From: Arthrobacter sp. UM1 | GTDB taxonomy: Bacteria; Actinomycetota; Actinomycetes; Actinomycetales; Micrococcaceae | Assembly (NCBI RefSeq): GCF_020483305.1 | Contig: NZ_JACWAB010000006.1 | Span: 1 to 64,000, forward strand | Direction of reading: 5' to 3' | Length of the DNA stretch: 64,000 bases | Part shown: piece by piece, positions 42,879-51,460 of the stretch | Layout: each line of letters opens with the position of its first letter | Numbering within the stretch: position 1 is the stretch's first letter | Position numbers and translations under genes: made by a program | Notes under the pieces: generated by a model | What the model saw: only the letters and a program-made list of their open reading frames with translations | Told to the model about the DNA's origin: nothing | Database searches by the model: none

Positions 42879-44660
42879 ATGACACCCACGGACACCGCCG
42901 CCGAGAGCCCGGCCCGCAACGCCGAGGCCTTCCGCGAGGCCCGGGACGCGCTGCTCGCCGTCCGCGAGGACTACGAGGCCGCCCGGCAGTCATTCGAGTG
43001 GCCGCGCTTCGAGACGTTCAACTTCGCCTCGGACTGGTTCGACTCGGTCGCCGGCTCGGAGCGCGGCGGGGACCAGGCCCTCGTCATCGTGGAGCAGGAC
43101 GGCTCGTCCACGCGCCGCACCTGGCAGGACCTCAGCCGCCGCTCGACGCAGGTGGCCGCCTGGCTCACCGCGCAGGGCGTGCAGCGCGGGGACGCGATGA
43201 TCGTCATGCTCGGCAACCAGGTGGAGCTCTGGGAGGCCATGCTCGCGGGCATCCGCATGGGGATCGTCATGATCCCGACCACCACGCTCATGGCGCAGGC
43301 CGACCTCCAGGACCGCGTGGAGCGCGGCGGCGCCCGCTGGGCCCTCGTGGGCGGCGCCCACGCGGCCAAGTTCGCCGAGGTGGAGGGCGAGTTCTCCGTC
43401 ATCGCCGTCGGAGCGAGCGAGGAGGAGTCCGAGGCGGCCGCCGTCGCGCCCTCCGGATCCCGCACCGTCCTCCGCTACGAGGACAGCGAGAGCGCGCCGG
43501 AGGAGTTCGAGCTCGCCGAGCCGACGCGCGCGGACGAGACGCTCCTGCTCTACTTCACCTCCGGAACCACGAGCAAGGCGAAGCTCGTGGAGCACACCCA
43601 CACGAGCTACCCGGTGGGGCACCTGTCCACGATGTACTGGATCGGCCTGGAGCCGGGAGACGTCCACCTCAACGTCGCGAGCCCCGGCTGGGCCAAGCAC
43701 GCGTGGTCCAACATCTTCGCGCCGTGGATCGCGGAGGCCACGGTGTTCATCTACAACTACGAGCGGTTCGACGCGGCGGCCCTCATGGACAACATGGAGC
43801 GCGAGGGCGTGACGAGCTTCTGCGCGCCGCCCACCGTCTGGCGCATGCTCATCCAGGCGGATCTGACTCGCCTGAAGACCCCGCCGCAGAAGGCCGTCTC
43901 CGCGGGCGAGCCCCTCAACGCCGAGGTGATCGACCAGGTCCAGCGCGCCTGGGACGCCACGATCCGCGACGGCTTCGGCCAGTCCGAGTCCACCGTGCAG
44001 ATCGCCAACACCCCGGGCTGCCGCGTCAAGATCGGCTCGATGGGCCGTCCGCTGCCCGGATACGACGTGGTCCTCGTGGACCCCGCCACCGGCGAGGAGG
44101 GGGACGAGGGCGAGCTCTGCCTCCGCCTCGACCCGCGCCCCGTGGGCCTCATGAAGTCCTACTTCGGCAACCCGGAGAAGACCGCCGAGGCCATGCGGGA
44201 CGGGCTTTACCACACGGGCGACACGGCCTCGAGGGATGAGAACGGGGTCATCACCTATGTGGGCCGCGCCGACGACGTCTTCAAGTCCTCGGACTACCGC
44301 CTCTCCCCCTTCGAGCTGGAGTCCGTGCTCATCGAGCACCCGAAGGTCGCGGAGGCCGCCGTGGTCCCCTCGCCGGACCCGATCAAGCTCTCCGTGCCCA
44401 AGGCGTACGTGGTCACGGTGGCCTCGGCCGAGCCGAGCGCGGAGCTCGCGAAGGACATCCTCGAGTTCTGCCGCGAGCGCCTGGCCCCGTTCAAGCGGAT
44501 CCGCCGCCTCGAGTTCGCCGAGCTGCCGAAGACCGTCTCGGGCAAGATCCGCCGCGTGGAGCTGCGCAAGGCCGAGGCGGAGCGCCACGGCGAGTTCGGC
44601 GAGGGCGGCACCGGCCAGGGCCTCGGCGTCGAGTACTCCGAGGCCGACTTCAAGGAGTAG
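42879..44660 (+). CDS. Acyl-CoA synthetase (medium-chain/AMP-binding type)
   Basis: 593 residues. Adenylate-forming enzyme: P-loop LLLYFTSGTTSKAKLVEHTH, A5 region DGFGQSESTVQIANTPG, GLYHTGDTASRDENGVITYVGRADDVFKSSDYRLSPFELE (A7-A8) and the A10 lysine in LPKTVSGKIRRVELR. It resembles medium-chain acyl-CoA or benzoate-type ligases. GAAGGAGAGAGG precedes the ATG at 42879. Its terminator is the left copy of the 40-bp repeat. Confidence 0.9.
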   Translation: MTPTDTAAESPARNAEAFREARDALLAVREDYEAARQSFEWPRFETFNFASDWFDSVAGSERGGDQALVIVEQDGSSTRRTWQDLSRRSTQVAAWLTAQGVQRGDAMIVMLGNQVELWEAMLAGIRMGIVMIPTTTLMAQADLQDRVERGGARWALVGGAHAAKFAEVEGEFSVIAVGASEEESEAAAVAPSGSRTVLRYEDSESAPEEFELAEPTRADETLLLYFTSGTTSKAKLVEHTHTSYPVGHLSTMYWIGLEPGDVHLNVASPGWAKHAWSNIFAPWIAEATVFIYNYERFDAAALMDNMEREGVTSFCAPPTVWRMLIQADLTRLKTPPQKAVSAGEPLNAEVIDQVQRAWDATIRDGFGQSESTVQIANTPGCRVKIGSMGRPLPGYDVVLVDPATGEEGDEGELCLRLDPRPVGLMKSYFGNPEKTAEAMRDGLYHTGDTASRDENGVITYVGRADDVFKSSDYRLSPFELESVLIEHPKVAEAAVVPSPDPIKLSVPKAYVVTVASAEPSAELAKDILEFCRERLAPFKRIRRLEFAELPKTVSGKIRRVELRKAEAERHGEFGEGGTGQGLGVEYSEADFKE

Positions 44661-44673
44661 ACCGGGACGACGA

Positions 44674-44713
44674 CGGGCGCGGCGCCCGCGGCGGGAACCG
44701 CGGGCGCCGCGCC
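44674..44713. repeat. 40-bp direct repeat, left copy (partial terminator)
   Basis: Identical to 45223-45262. The unit folds into GGGCGCGGCGCCCGCGG and its complement around CGGGAA. To its left lie CGACGA bases that would continue the stem, but the matching CGTCGTCG is only beside the right copy. Confidence 0.95.
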
Positions 44714-44717
44714 TAAA

Positions 44718-45145
44718 ATGGTCGTTATGCCTGTGCCCTCCCTCAGCCGGATGATCTACATCGACGACTCCGGGCGTCCCCAGTCAGGCCTCGTGGTGTA
44801 CGGCTGGATCGAGTTCACACCGGCGCACTGGAACGGCGTCCTGCGCACCTGGCTCGACCACCGCAAGTCTCTGTGGCTCAAGTACTCCGTGCCCGCCTCG
44901 CAGGAGCTTCACATGACGGACTACGCGCTGGGCCGCGGCCGGATTTCAAGCTCGCCGAACGCAGAATCATCGAAGACCCGGTCCACACCGACTCGTCTGC
45001 TTCTCAGCTGATCCAGATAGCCGACCACGTAGCCTGGTCAGCCAACGCGGCGCTCTCCCCGATCAAGGCTCACGATTTCGCGCACCGCTGGTACGACACC
45101 CACCTCTCACTCCGGGACCCCCACCGACGGCCTCAAGCCATCTGA
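44718..45145 (+). pseudogene. Broken DUF3800 gene
   Basis: The first frame (from ATG 44718) gives MIYIDDSGRPQSGLVVYGWI, the Asp-rich RNase H-like start of DUF3800, up to about base 44940. The C-terminal DUF3800 end (FKLAERRIIEDPVHTDSSASQLIQIADHVAW) continues in another frame to 45145. About 100 central residues of the family are missing as well, so there is an internal deletion plus frameshift. DUF3800 proteins are common on mobile elements and in defence loci. Confidence 0.75.
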
Positions 45146-45163
45146 GCACGGGCGGATACAGCT

Positions 45164-45197
45164 AGACCTCCCTGATCCGCGTGAACGGGGGAGGTCT
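45164..45197 (+). terminator. Hairpin after the DUF3800 pseudogene
   Basis: AGACCTCCC and GGGAGGTCT form a 9-bp stem with a 16-nt loop, within the inserted segment. Probably the original terminator of the DUF3800 gene. Confidence 0.5.
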
Positions 45198-45222
45198 GCA
45201 GTCAGTATGTTACCGCAGAAGG

Positions 45223-45262
45223 CGGGCGCGGCGCCCGCGGCGGGAACCGCGGGCGCCGCGCC
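45223..45262. repeat. 40-bp direct repeat, right copy (partial terminator)
   Basis: Exact copy of 44674-44713, including the CGGGAA loop. It is followed by CGTCGTCG, the arm that is missing beside the left copy. It now serves as terminator of the minus-strand hydratase gene. Confidence 0.95.
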
Positions 45263-45289
45263 CGTCGTCGTGCAGGAGAGCCGGAAGCC

Positions 45290-46069
45290 CTACCGGCCCT
45301 TGAAGTCCGCCTCGCGCTTGTTCACGAAGGCGTCCATGCCCTCCTTCTGGTCCTCGAGGGCGAAGAGGGAGTGGAAGAGGCGGCGCTCATAGGTGATGCC
45401 CTGCGAGAGGGGCGTCTCGAACGCGGCGTTGACCACTTCCTTGGCCATCATGGCCACGGGCTTGGACTTGGAGGCGATGGCCTCGGCGGCCTTGAGCGCC
45501 TCGTCGAGGAAGTCCTCCGCGCCGACCACGCGGGAGACGAGGCCCGCGCGCTCGGCCTCGTCCGCCTTCATGGTGCGGCCGGTGAGGATCATGTCCATGG
45601 CCTTGGACTTGCCGACGGCGCGGGTGAGGCGCTGCGAGCCGCCCATGCCCGGGAAGACGCCGAGATTGATCTCGGGCTGTCCGAAGCGGGCGGTCTCGGA
45701 GGCGATGATCATGTCGCACATCATCGCGACCTCGCAGCCGCCGCCGAGCGCGTGCCCGGAGACCGCGGCGATGATCGGGGTGCGCAGGCGCGTGAGGCCC
45801 TCCCAGTCGGCGAACCAGTCGCTGAGGTAGGCGTCCACGTAGTCCTTCGACGCCATCTCCTTGATGTCCGCTCCGGCGGCGAACGCCTTCTCGGAACCGG
45901 TGAGGACCATCGCGCCGATCTCCGGGTTCCGGTCGAACTCCCGGGCCGCCGCCACGACCTCGAGCATGGTCGCCTTGTTGAGCGCGTTGAGCGCCTTGGG
46001 ACGGTTCAGGGTGATGAGGCCCACGCGCCCGCGGGTCTCCACCAGGATGTTCTCGTAGCTCTCAGCCAT
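45290..46069 (-). CDS. Enoyl-CoA hydratase
   Basis: 259 residues. Crotonase fold: [32 protein letters not shown] for the oxyanion hole, and [45 protein letters not shown] with the two catalytic Glu at the positions of true hydratases. Hydrates trans-2-enoyl-CoA in beta-oxidation. Co-directional with the hydrolase gene upstream. Confidence 0.93.
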   Translation of the reverse strand: MAESYENILVETRGRVGLITLNRPKALNALNKATMLEVVAAAREFDRNPEIGAMVLTGSEKAFAAGADIKEMASKDYVDAYLSDWFADWEGLTRLRTPIIAAVSGHALGGGCEVAMMCDMIIASETARFGQPEINLGVFPGMGGSQRLTRAVGKSKAMDMILTGRTMKADEAERAGLVSRVVGAEDFLDEALKAAEAIASKSKPVAMMAKEVVNAAFETPLSQGITYERRLFHSLFALEDQKEGMDAFVNKREADFKGR

Positions 46070-46162
46070 GACTTCTCCTCAGAGGGATCGGATGGAAGGG
46101 ATCGGGCCCGCGGCCCGGAAGCGGTCAGCCGTCGGCCGAGCACTCGGCCGGGCCGCCGGCGG

Positions 46163-47209
46163 TCAGCGCCCCAGGATCTCGTCGACGCGCTCCTGCGAGA
46201 CGTCCTCGAGGCGCCCCGGGTTCCACTTCGGGTACTTGTCCTTGTCCACGACCTGCGCGCGGATGCCCTCGATCATCTCGCCCGAGCGGATGAGGTGCAT
46301 GCCCGCCTCGAGCTCGGCGTCGAAGGCCTCGCGGAGCGTCTGCCCGGCGCCCTCCCGCAGCAGCTCGAGGGTGACGAACGTGGACGTCGGGGACTTCGAC
46401 TCGATCGTGTCCGCCACGTCCCCGTGGCCTCCCTCGCGGAGGCGGGCGACGATCTGGCGCGGGTCGTTCCCCGCGAACGCCTCGTCGATCCACTCGCGCT
46501 GGGCGAGCAGCTCGGACTTCGGCGCCTCGCTCTTGAGGCGGGCGAGGACGTCCGCCACCGGCTCCTCCTCGACCGCCTTCATGAGCTCCTCGAGCTTCGC
46601 GCTCTCGACGACGACGTCGGCCAGCCCGAGCGCCACGGCGTCCGCCCCGGTGACCATCTCACCGGTGAGGGCCATGTACGTGCCGAGCTCGCCCGGAACG
46701 CGCGGCAGCAGGTAGGTGGCTCCGACGTCCGGGAGGAAGCCGATCCCGGTCTCCGGCATGCCCAGCTTGGTGCGCTCGGTCACGACGCGGACCGAGCCGT
46801 GCGCGGAGATGCCGACGCCGCCGCCGAGGACGAGCCCGTCCATGACGGCCACATACGGCTTGGGGTACTCGGCCGTGTAGTTGTCCAGGGAGTACTCGGA
46901 GCGGAAGAAGTGCTCGCTCGCGGAGCCGTCGCCGTCCGTGAAGTCCTTGTAGACCGCGACGATGTCGCCGCCCGCGCAGAGCCCCCGCTCTCCGGCTCCG
47001 TGGACCACGACCTGGTCCACCGAGTCGTCGTCGGCCCAGCCGATCAGGGCGGCGTGCATACGGGCGATCATGTCCCCGCTCAGGGCGTTGAGCGCCTTGG
47101 GCCGGTTCAGGAGGATGAACCCGGTGCGGCCGCGGCGTTCGGCGACGACGGTCGGCTCGCCCTCCTGGGCTGCGCTGCCGGCGTTCGCGTCCTGTCGATT
47201 CTGGTCCAC
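46163..47209 (-). CDS. 3-hydroxyisobutyryl-CoA hydrolase family protein
   Basis: 348 residues. Crotonase-superfamily ECH_2 type: GLCAGGDIVAVYKDFTDGDGSASEHFFRSEYSLDNYTAEYPKPYVAVMDGLVLGGGVGISAHGSVRVVTERTKLGMPE and the long C-terminal region (FVTLELLREGAGQTL, GMHLIRSGEMIEGIRAQVVDKDKYPKW) are diagnostic. Acts in valine breakdown. GTG at 47209 is chosen because AAAGG lies seven bases upstream. Confidence 0.92.
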   Translation of the reverse strand: MDQNRQDANAGSAAQEGEPTVVAERRGRTGFILLNRPKALNALSGDMIARMHAALIGWADDDSVDQVVVHGAGERGLCAGGDIVAVYKDFTDGDGSASEHFFRSEYSLDNYTAEYPKPYVAVMDGLVLGGGVGISAHGSVRVVTERTKLGMPETGIGFLPDVGATYLLPRVPGELGTYMALTGEMVTGADAVALGLADVVVESAKLEELMKAVEEEPVADVLARLKSEAPKSELLAQREWIDEAFAGNDPRQIVARLREGGHGDVADTIESKSPTSTFVTLELLREGAGQTLREAFDAELEAGMHLIRSGEMIEGIRAQVVDKDKYPKWNPGRLEDVSQERVDEILGR

Positions 47210-47324
47210 GGGAGGCCTTTCGTGATCTGGGTCGCAATCACCTGTCAACCTACCAAGAACGAGGGGGTGCCGACAGTGCACGTGCACAAAGGGAGGGCCG
47301 AGGTGAATTGCTAGATTCGGGAGG

Positions 47325-48146
47325 GTGAAGATCGCAACATGGAACGTGAACTCCCTCCGCGCCCGCGCTGACCGGGTCGAGTCCTGGCTGGAGCGGGAGG
47401 ACGCGGACGTCCTCGCCGTCCAGGAGACCAAGTGCAAGGATGAGAACTTTCCGTGGGAGCTCTTCGAGCGCGCCGGCTACGAGGTGGCCCACTTCGGCCT
47501 CAGCCAGTGGAACGGCGTGGCCATCGTCTCCCGGGTGGGACTGGAGGACGTCCAGCGGACGTTCCCCCGGCAGCCCGAGTTCGGCAAGGGCGGGAAAGAC
47601 CCCGTCCAGGAGGCCCGCGCGCTGAGCGCCGTCTGCGGCGGGGTGCGGGTCTGGTCCCTCTACGTGCCCAACGGGCGCGGCCTCGAGGACGAGCACATGG
47701 TCTACAAGCTGAACTGGCTGGACGTCCTGCGCTCCCAGACGGAGGCCTGGCTGAAGGAGGATCCGGAGGCCAAGCTGGCGCTCGTCGGGGACTGGAACAT
47801 CGCGCCGAAGGACGAGGACGTCTGGGACATCGAGCTCTTCCAGCGCGAGGGCTACACCCACGTCTCCCCGCCGGAGCGCGCCGCCTTCCAGGCCTTCCTG
47901 GACCTCGGGCTCACGGATCCCGTCCGCGCGGAGCACCCCGGGCCGGGCGTCTACACGTACTGGGACTACACCCAGCTGCGCTTCCCCAAGAAGGAGGGCA
48001 TGCGGATCGACTTCCAGCTGCTCTCCCCCGCGCTCGCACGGCATGTGAAGAGCACGTACATCGACAGGGACGAGCGCAAAGGCAAGGGCGCCTCGGACCA
48101 CGCGCCGGTGGTGGTGGAGTTCGAGGGGCTCGGGGAGTCCCGATGA
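47325..48146 (+). CDS. xth: Exodeoxyribonuclease III
   Basis: 273 residues. Endonuclease/exonuclease/phosphatase fold: KIATWNVNSLRARADRVESWL, DVLAVQETKCKDENFP with the metal Glu, LVGDWNIAPKDEDVWD and the C-terminal GMRIDFQLLSPAL and SDHAPVVVEF. Removes 3' blocks and cuts at AP sites. GTG start with GGGAGG just upstream; overlaps the next gene as ATGA. Confidence 0.94.
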   Translation: MKIATWNVNSLRARADRVESWLEREDADVLAVQETKCKDENFPWELFERAGYEVAHFGLSQWNGVAIVSRVGLEDVQRTFPRQPEFGKGGKDPVQEARALSAVCGGVRVWSLYVPNGRGLEDEHMVYKLNWLDVLRSQTEAWLKEDPEAKLALVGDWNIAPKDEDVWDIELFQREGYTHVSPPERAAFQAFLDLGLTDPVRAEHPGPGVYTYWDYTQLRFPKKEGMRIDFQLLSPALARHVKSTYIDRDERKGKGASDHAPVVVEFEGLGESR

Positions 48147-49000
48147 CCTCTCCCGCGGCGTCGCGGCCGTACAGCGTCCTGCGCCTCTACCTGCCGGCGG
48201 AGCACTTCTCCGGCGCCACGAGCCCCGAGACCATCGCGGCCGGCCTGGACCATGAGGCCCTCGAGGCCACGGCCATGAACCGCGAGCTGCCGGAGATCCT
48301 CATGTCCGCCTCGGAGCGGCGGCAGCAGCGCCTCTCCCGCACGCCCGTGTACCGGGCGCTCTTCGCCAACGAGCGCGTCTACGTCACGCCGGAGCAGCCG
48401 GAGGCCCGCCTCCCGGAGACGGCGCGGGCCCTCTACCAGTCCCTCGGCGAGCAGATGTTCGCCCGCATCGTCTCCCCTGAAGACTTGGAGGAGGCGCACG
48501 ACGCGTTCGACGACCGCCAGCTGGACGCCGAGCTGAGCGGCGTGAGCGGGCGGCTCGCCCCTGCGGACCCGGCCGCGTCCCGCTACATGTGGGCCGCCTC
48601 CGCCTGCGTCCCCATCTCCTGGCTCGTGCTCTGGGCCGAAGAGGACGCCAAGCCCGTGCCTGCGGCGGGGATCATCCGCGTGGACGTGGACACCGCCCTG
48701 GCCAGGCTGCGCCGCGCCATCCTGACGCTGTCCTGGGCCGCGCTCCCCACGGACATCGTGGACGAGCTGGGACGGACCGAGGCCTGGCTGACGCCGCACG
48801 CCGACGGAATCGTCGAGCTGGACTACGGAGCCGCCTCCCGGATCCTGGGCTCGGACGACTCACCGCGGGATCTCGGCATCGCGCTCGCCGCCCTCGAGGA
48901 TCAGGACACCGTGACGGCCACGGCCGCGTACCGCCGGTTCGAGCGGCGCTGGCGGGACGTCCACAACGCCATCGCCCGGGATCTGACGAGCGGCCTGTAG
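48143..49000 (+). CDS. Conserved hypothetical protein coupled to xth
   Basis: 285 residues, soluble. N-terminus YSVLRLYLPAEHFSGATSPETIAAG; centre SRYMWAASACVPISWLVLWAEED. Nothing in it gives a function. The ATGA overlap with xth implies joint translation, so a role connected to DNA repair could be suspected, but no nuclease or DNA-binding motif is visible. Confidence 0.65.
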   Translation: MTSPAASRPYSVLRLYLPAEHFSGATSPETIAAGLDHEALEATAMNRELPEILMSASERRQQRLSRTPVYRALFANERVYVTPEQPEARLPETARALYQSLGEQMFARIVSPEDLEEAHDAFDDRQLDAELSGVSGRLAPADPAASRYMWAASACVPISWLVLWAEEDAKPVPAAGIIRVDVDTALARLRRAILTLSWAALPTDIVDELGRTEAWLTPHADGIVELDYGAASRILGSDDSPRDLGIALAALEDQDTVTATAAYRRFERRWRDVHNAIARDLTSGL

Positions 49001-49356
49001 CCGGGACGCCATTTCTCCATTCGGATGTTATAGACCGGTCTACGCGCTTAGCTACTGCACAGTACTTCACATTTCAAGAAGTCTGCGACGTCCGTTCCCT
49101 TGTCCCGACTGGGATTCCCGCCCGGTTCACCCGGAGTTACCGAACCGTAACCTACGTTGAGGTAGCTATCAGGATGTGGGCGTGCTTACCGTACTGGACA
49201 GGCCATCGAAGGAGCCCGTTCACGGTGCGAGACCGTGGAGACGGCCAGCCAAGCCCCCTCGGGGGCCACGGCGGCCGCCCCGCAGCCGAGTACGACGCCC
49301 GGAGCTGTCTCCCTCGAAGTCCTTCACATCTGTACGGACCAAAGAGGAGCACCCCC
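49001..49356 (+). promoter_or_regulatory. Intergenic region with 12-bp palindrome before secreted-protein genes
   Basis: 356 bases without a supported gene. Its first half is unusually AT-rich for the window. TAGACCGGTCTA (49031-49042) is a perfect palindrome, and GTAACCTACGTTGAGGTAGC around 49147 holds an imperfect dyad. The rest looks like a long 5' untranslated leader ending in AGAGGAG before the ATG at 49357. Probably the regulated promoter of the following gene pair. Confidence 0.5.
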
Positions 49357-50052
49357 ATGAAGTGGAACACCAAGGCCGCTGCCGCCCTCGGCGGCGCAGC
49401 ACTGCTGATCTCGGCCGCCGGCGCGCCTGCCCAGGCCATCACGCAGAACGACACGTACCCGGAGACGCCGTCGAACACGCCGAAGCTCCCCATCGTGAAC
49501 ACGACCCACGGCTCGGACCACATCAAGCCGAACGTCCTCAACCCGCACCCGGTGTGCAACTCCCTCGAGGACCGCCGCACCACCGTCTACAAGGTGACGG
49601 ACAACTTCTCCCCCGTGGGCACGATCTCCGCCACGAACACCACCAAGGGCACCATCCCGCTGACGCAGAAGCTCTCCAAGACGCAGTCGATCTCCATCAA
49701 GGTCAACGGCAGCCAGACGGAGACCACGTCCATCAACGGCAGCGGCTCCAAGGACGGCGGCCAGGCCGGCATCGCCTGGTCGCTCGCCAAGATGGTCGGC
49801 GGCGAGGCCTCCTACGAGCTCTCCTGGGAGGTCGGCCAGGACATCGGACCGTACGACGTCCCGGCGGGCTACACCGGCGAGGCAACCTACGGCTTCCGGA
49901 CGATCAGCATGCAGGGCACCCAGCAGTTCTGCAAGGCCAACGGCACCTGGTCCACGCCGACCGCCTGGACCGCGTTCGTCCCCGTGAAGAACGAGGTCCG
50001 CGTGAAGCTCTACGACAAGCCGTCTGACTCGGCCGACGCCGCCACGAAGTAA
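49357..50052 (+). CDS. Secreted protein of unknown function (possible aerolysin-like fold)
   Basis: 231 residues. Signal peptide ends at about residue 28 (GAPAQA). The mature part is rich in Ser, Thr and Gly with alternating polar and hydrophobic residues (SKTQSISIKVNGSQTETTS), then GPYDVPAGYTGEATYGFRT and two widely spaced Cys (residues about 68 and 193). The long Ser/Thr strands followed by a VPAG turn recall aerolysin/ETX-MTX2 pore-formers, but this is a resemblance by eye only. Strong AGAGGAG site. Followed by a second secreted-protein gene after 30 bases. Confidence 0.65.
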   Translation: MKWNTKAAAALGGAALLISAAGAPAQAITQNDTYPETPSNTPKLPIVNTTHGSDHIKPNVLNPHPVCNSLEDRRTTVYKVTDNFSPVGTISATNTTKGTIPLTQKLSKTQSISIKVNGSQTETTSINGSGSKDGGQAGIAWSLAKMVGGEASYELSWEVGQDIGPYDVPAGYTGEATYGFRTISMQGTQQFCKANGTWSTPTAWTAFVPVKNEVRVKLYDKPSDSADAATK

Positions 50053-50082
50053 GCCCCACCGAGGACACCTGGAGAGAACACC

Positions 50083-50670
50083 ATGACTGCATCTGTGAAG
50101 AACCGCATCGCCGCTGGCGCACTCGTCCTCGGCACGGCCCTCGCGGGCCTCGGCACGGCCGCCTCCGCTGAGGAGACGCCGGCGCCGGCCGCCGCAGCCC
50201 ACGACCTCACGCCCCACGTGACGGTCTCGAGCGCGAAGGCGCCGGGCTACGCGGGCGCCGTCGCCATCCGCGTCAAGAACGTCGGCTCGGAGCGCTACTA
50301 CGGCGAGTTCCCCGTGGTCAGCTTCCGCGTGGACGTGAAGACGGAGAAGGGCCCCAAGGGCGTGGACCGCCTCATGACGCCGGGCTGGTACAACGGTGCC
50401 TACATGCGGGACCTCGGCTTCAACGAGAAGACGTCCACCCGCTCGTTCGAGGTGACGCTGTCCAACCCGGTCAACAAGGGCGAGGACCAGCTCATCGGCA
50501 CGCTCAACTTCGGCGACGGCAACACGTCCGAGGGCCGCCTGCAGAACTCCGTCTCGGTGACGCAGACGGGCCGCCTCGAGGACGACAAGTCCACGGGCAA
50601 CGACCAGGACGTCAGCTCGCTGACCATGACGACGTCCGACTTCGGAAAGAAGATGCCCGGCCTGTTCTAA
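50083..50670 (+). CDS. Secreted protein of unknown function
   Basis: 195 residues. Signal peptide to about residue 29 (TAASA). The body (HVTVSSAKAPGYAGAVAIRVKNVGSERYYGEFPVVSFRVDVKTEKG) looks like a beta-sandwich of CARDB/BACON kind. No Cys after the signal. Probably co-transcribed and functioning with the preceding secreted protein. Two strong hairpins follow. Confidence 0.65.
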   Translation: MTASVKNRIAAGALVLGTALAGLGTAASAEETPAPAAAAHDLTPHVTVSSAKAPGYAGAVAIRVKNVGSERYYGEFPVVSFRVDVKTEKGPKGVDRLMTPGWYNGAYMRDLGFNEKTSTRSFEVTLSNPVNKGEDQLIGTLNFGDGNTSEGRLQNSVSVTQTGRLEDDKSTGNDQDVSSLTMTTSDFGKKMPGLF

Positions 50671-50680
50671 GGACGGCTTC

Positions 50681-50711
50681 GGCGCCCGCCTGCCCTCGGC
50701 GAGCGGGCGCC
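50681..50711 (+). terminator. First terminator after the secreted-protein pair
   Basis: GGCGCCCGC and GCGGGCGCC pair (9 bp), ten bases after the stop. Confidence 0.65.
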
Positions 50712-50738
50712 CAGCCTGACCGGGCTGGCACTCGCTGA

Positions 50739-50783
50739 CAGGGCCCGCGCCTCTGAGGGACGACCTCGGGGGCGCGGGCCCTG
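50739..50783 (+). terminator. Second terminator after the secreted-protein pair
   Basis: CAGGGCCCGCGCC and GGCGCGGGCCCTG form a perfect 13-bp stem followed by TTGCGT. Confidence 0.8.
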
Positions 50784-50821
50784 TTGCGTCTGACGTCATC
50801 CGCTGCCGTTTCCGAGCATGA

Positions 50822-50859
50822 GAAAACCCCCGCGATGTAGAAGCTACGCGGGGGTTTTC
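50822..50859 (-). terminator. Terminator of tRNA-Phe
   Basis: GAAAACCCCCGCG and its exact complement (50822-50834 with 50847-50859), ending in an AAAA/TTTT run; directly past the 3' end of the minus-strand tRNA-Phe. Confidence 0.88.
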
Positions 50860-50861
50860 AG

Positions 50862-50934
50862 TGGCTCCGACCGGCGTCGATCCGGTGACCTTTCGATTTT
50901 CAGTCGAACGCTCTACCAACTGAGCTACAGAGCC
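50862..50934 (-). tRNA. tRNA-Phe(GAA)
   Basis: Acceptor GGCTCTG with CGGAGCC (one G-U), D-arm TAGCTCAGTTGGTAGAGC, anticodon loop CTGAAAA giving GAA, T-arm with GGTTCGA-like core. 73 nt; CCA not encoded. First read in a three-tRNA minus-strand group. Confidence 0.96.
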
Positions 50935-51005
50935 TGGCATCATCCGAGATGATCACCGAGATCACGACCGATGCTCCGAAGAGCGGATCGAATCGTCAAT
51001 CTGAG

Positions 51006-51079
51006 CGACCCTGACGGGACTTGAACCCGCGACCTCCGCCGTGACAGGGCGGCGCGCTAACCAACTGCGCTACAGGGCC
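51006..51079 (-). tRNA. tRNA-Asp(GTC)
   Basis: Acceptor GGCCCTG with CAGGGTC (one G-U), D-arm AGCGCAGTTGGTTAGCGC, anticodon loop CTGTCAC giving GTC, T-arm GCGGGTTCAAGTCCCGT. 74 nt; CCA not encoded. As the acceptor of queuosine it is a possible GluQ target. Confidence 0.96.
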
Positions 51080-51241
51080 TTGGATGAAATCGGCTGTGAA
51101 GTTCACGAACTTCCTTGCCGTTCCAAGAGTTAGACTCTATCATGTGTTTCCGCGCCGTGCAAACCGACGGGATCCGCATTCCTGAATCCGCTTCCCTCGC
51201 CCCAGCCGAAGCCGAGATCCGGGACGTCCACCGGGGTGGAG

Positions 51242-51314
<73 letters not shown>

Positions 51315-51460
51315 CTGAACACTGAGTTCGAGTCTCGCGGGACTCTCTCAAGTGGACTCGTAATAGTCTAAGGCACTCTCGCGCCTGCGCACAAACCCGG
51401 GCCTCCGCTGCCGTGCACCCGCACAAAGCCCGCCGATCCGCCGCCGCATAGACTTTACAC

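Larger units (their letters stand above)
44674..45262. mobile_element. Small integrated remnant carrying a broken DUF3800 gene
   Basis: A 509-bp segment (44714-45222) lies between two exact 40-bp repeats. Removing one repeat and the segment restores a perfect 24-bp stem (CGACGACGGGCG... with ...CGTCGTCG) suited to be a shared bidirectional terminator of the convergent ligase and hydratase genes. This is the pattern left by site-specific insertion into a terminator, or by a repeat-mediated event. No integrase remains. Confidence 0.6.

Noticed and set aside
44661-45290. Two independent terminators serving the convergent ligase and hydratase genes
   Set aside because: Independent terminators would not share the same 40 bases including the loop; the complementary missing outer arms fit one split palindrome better.
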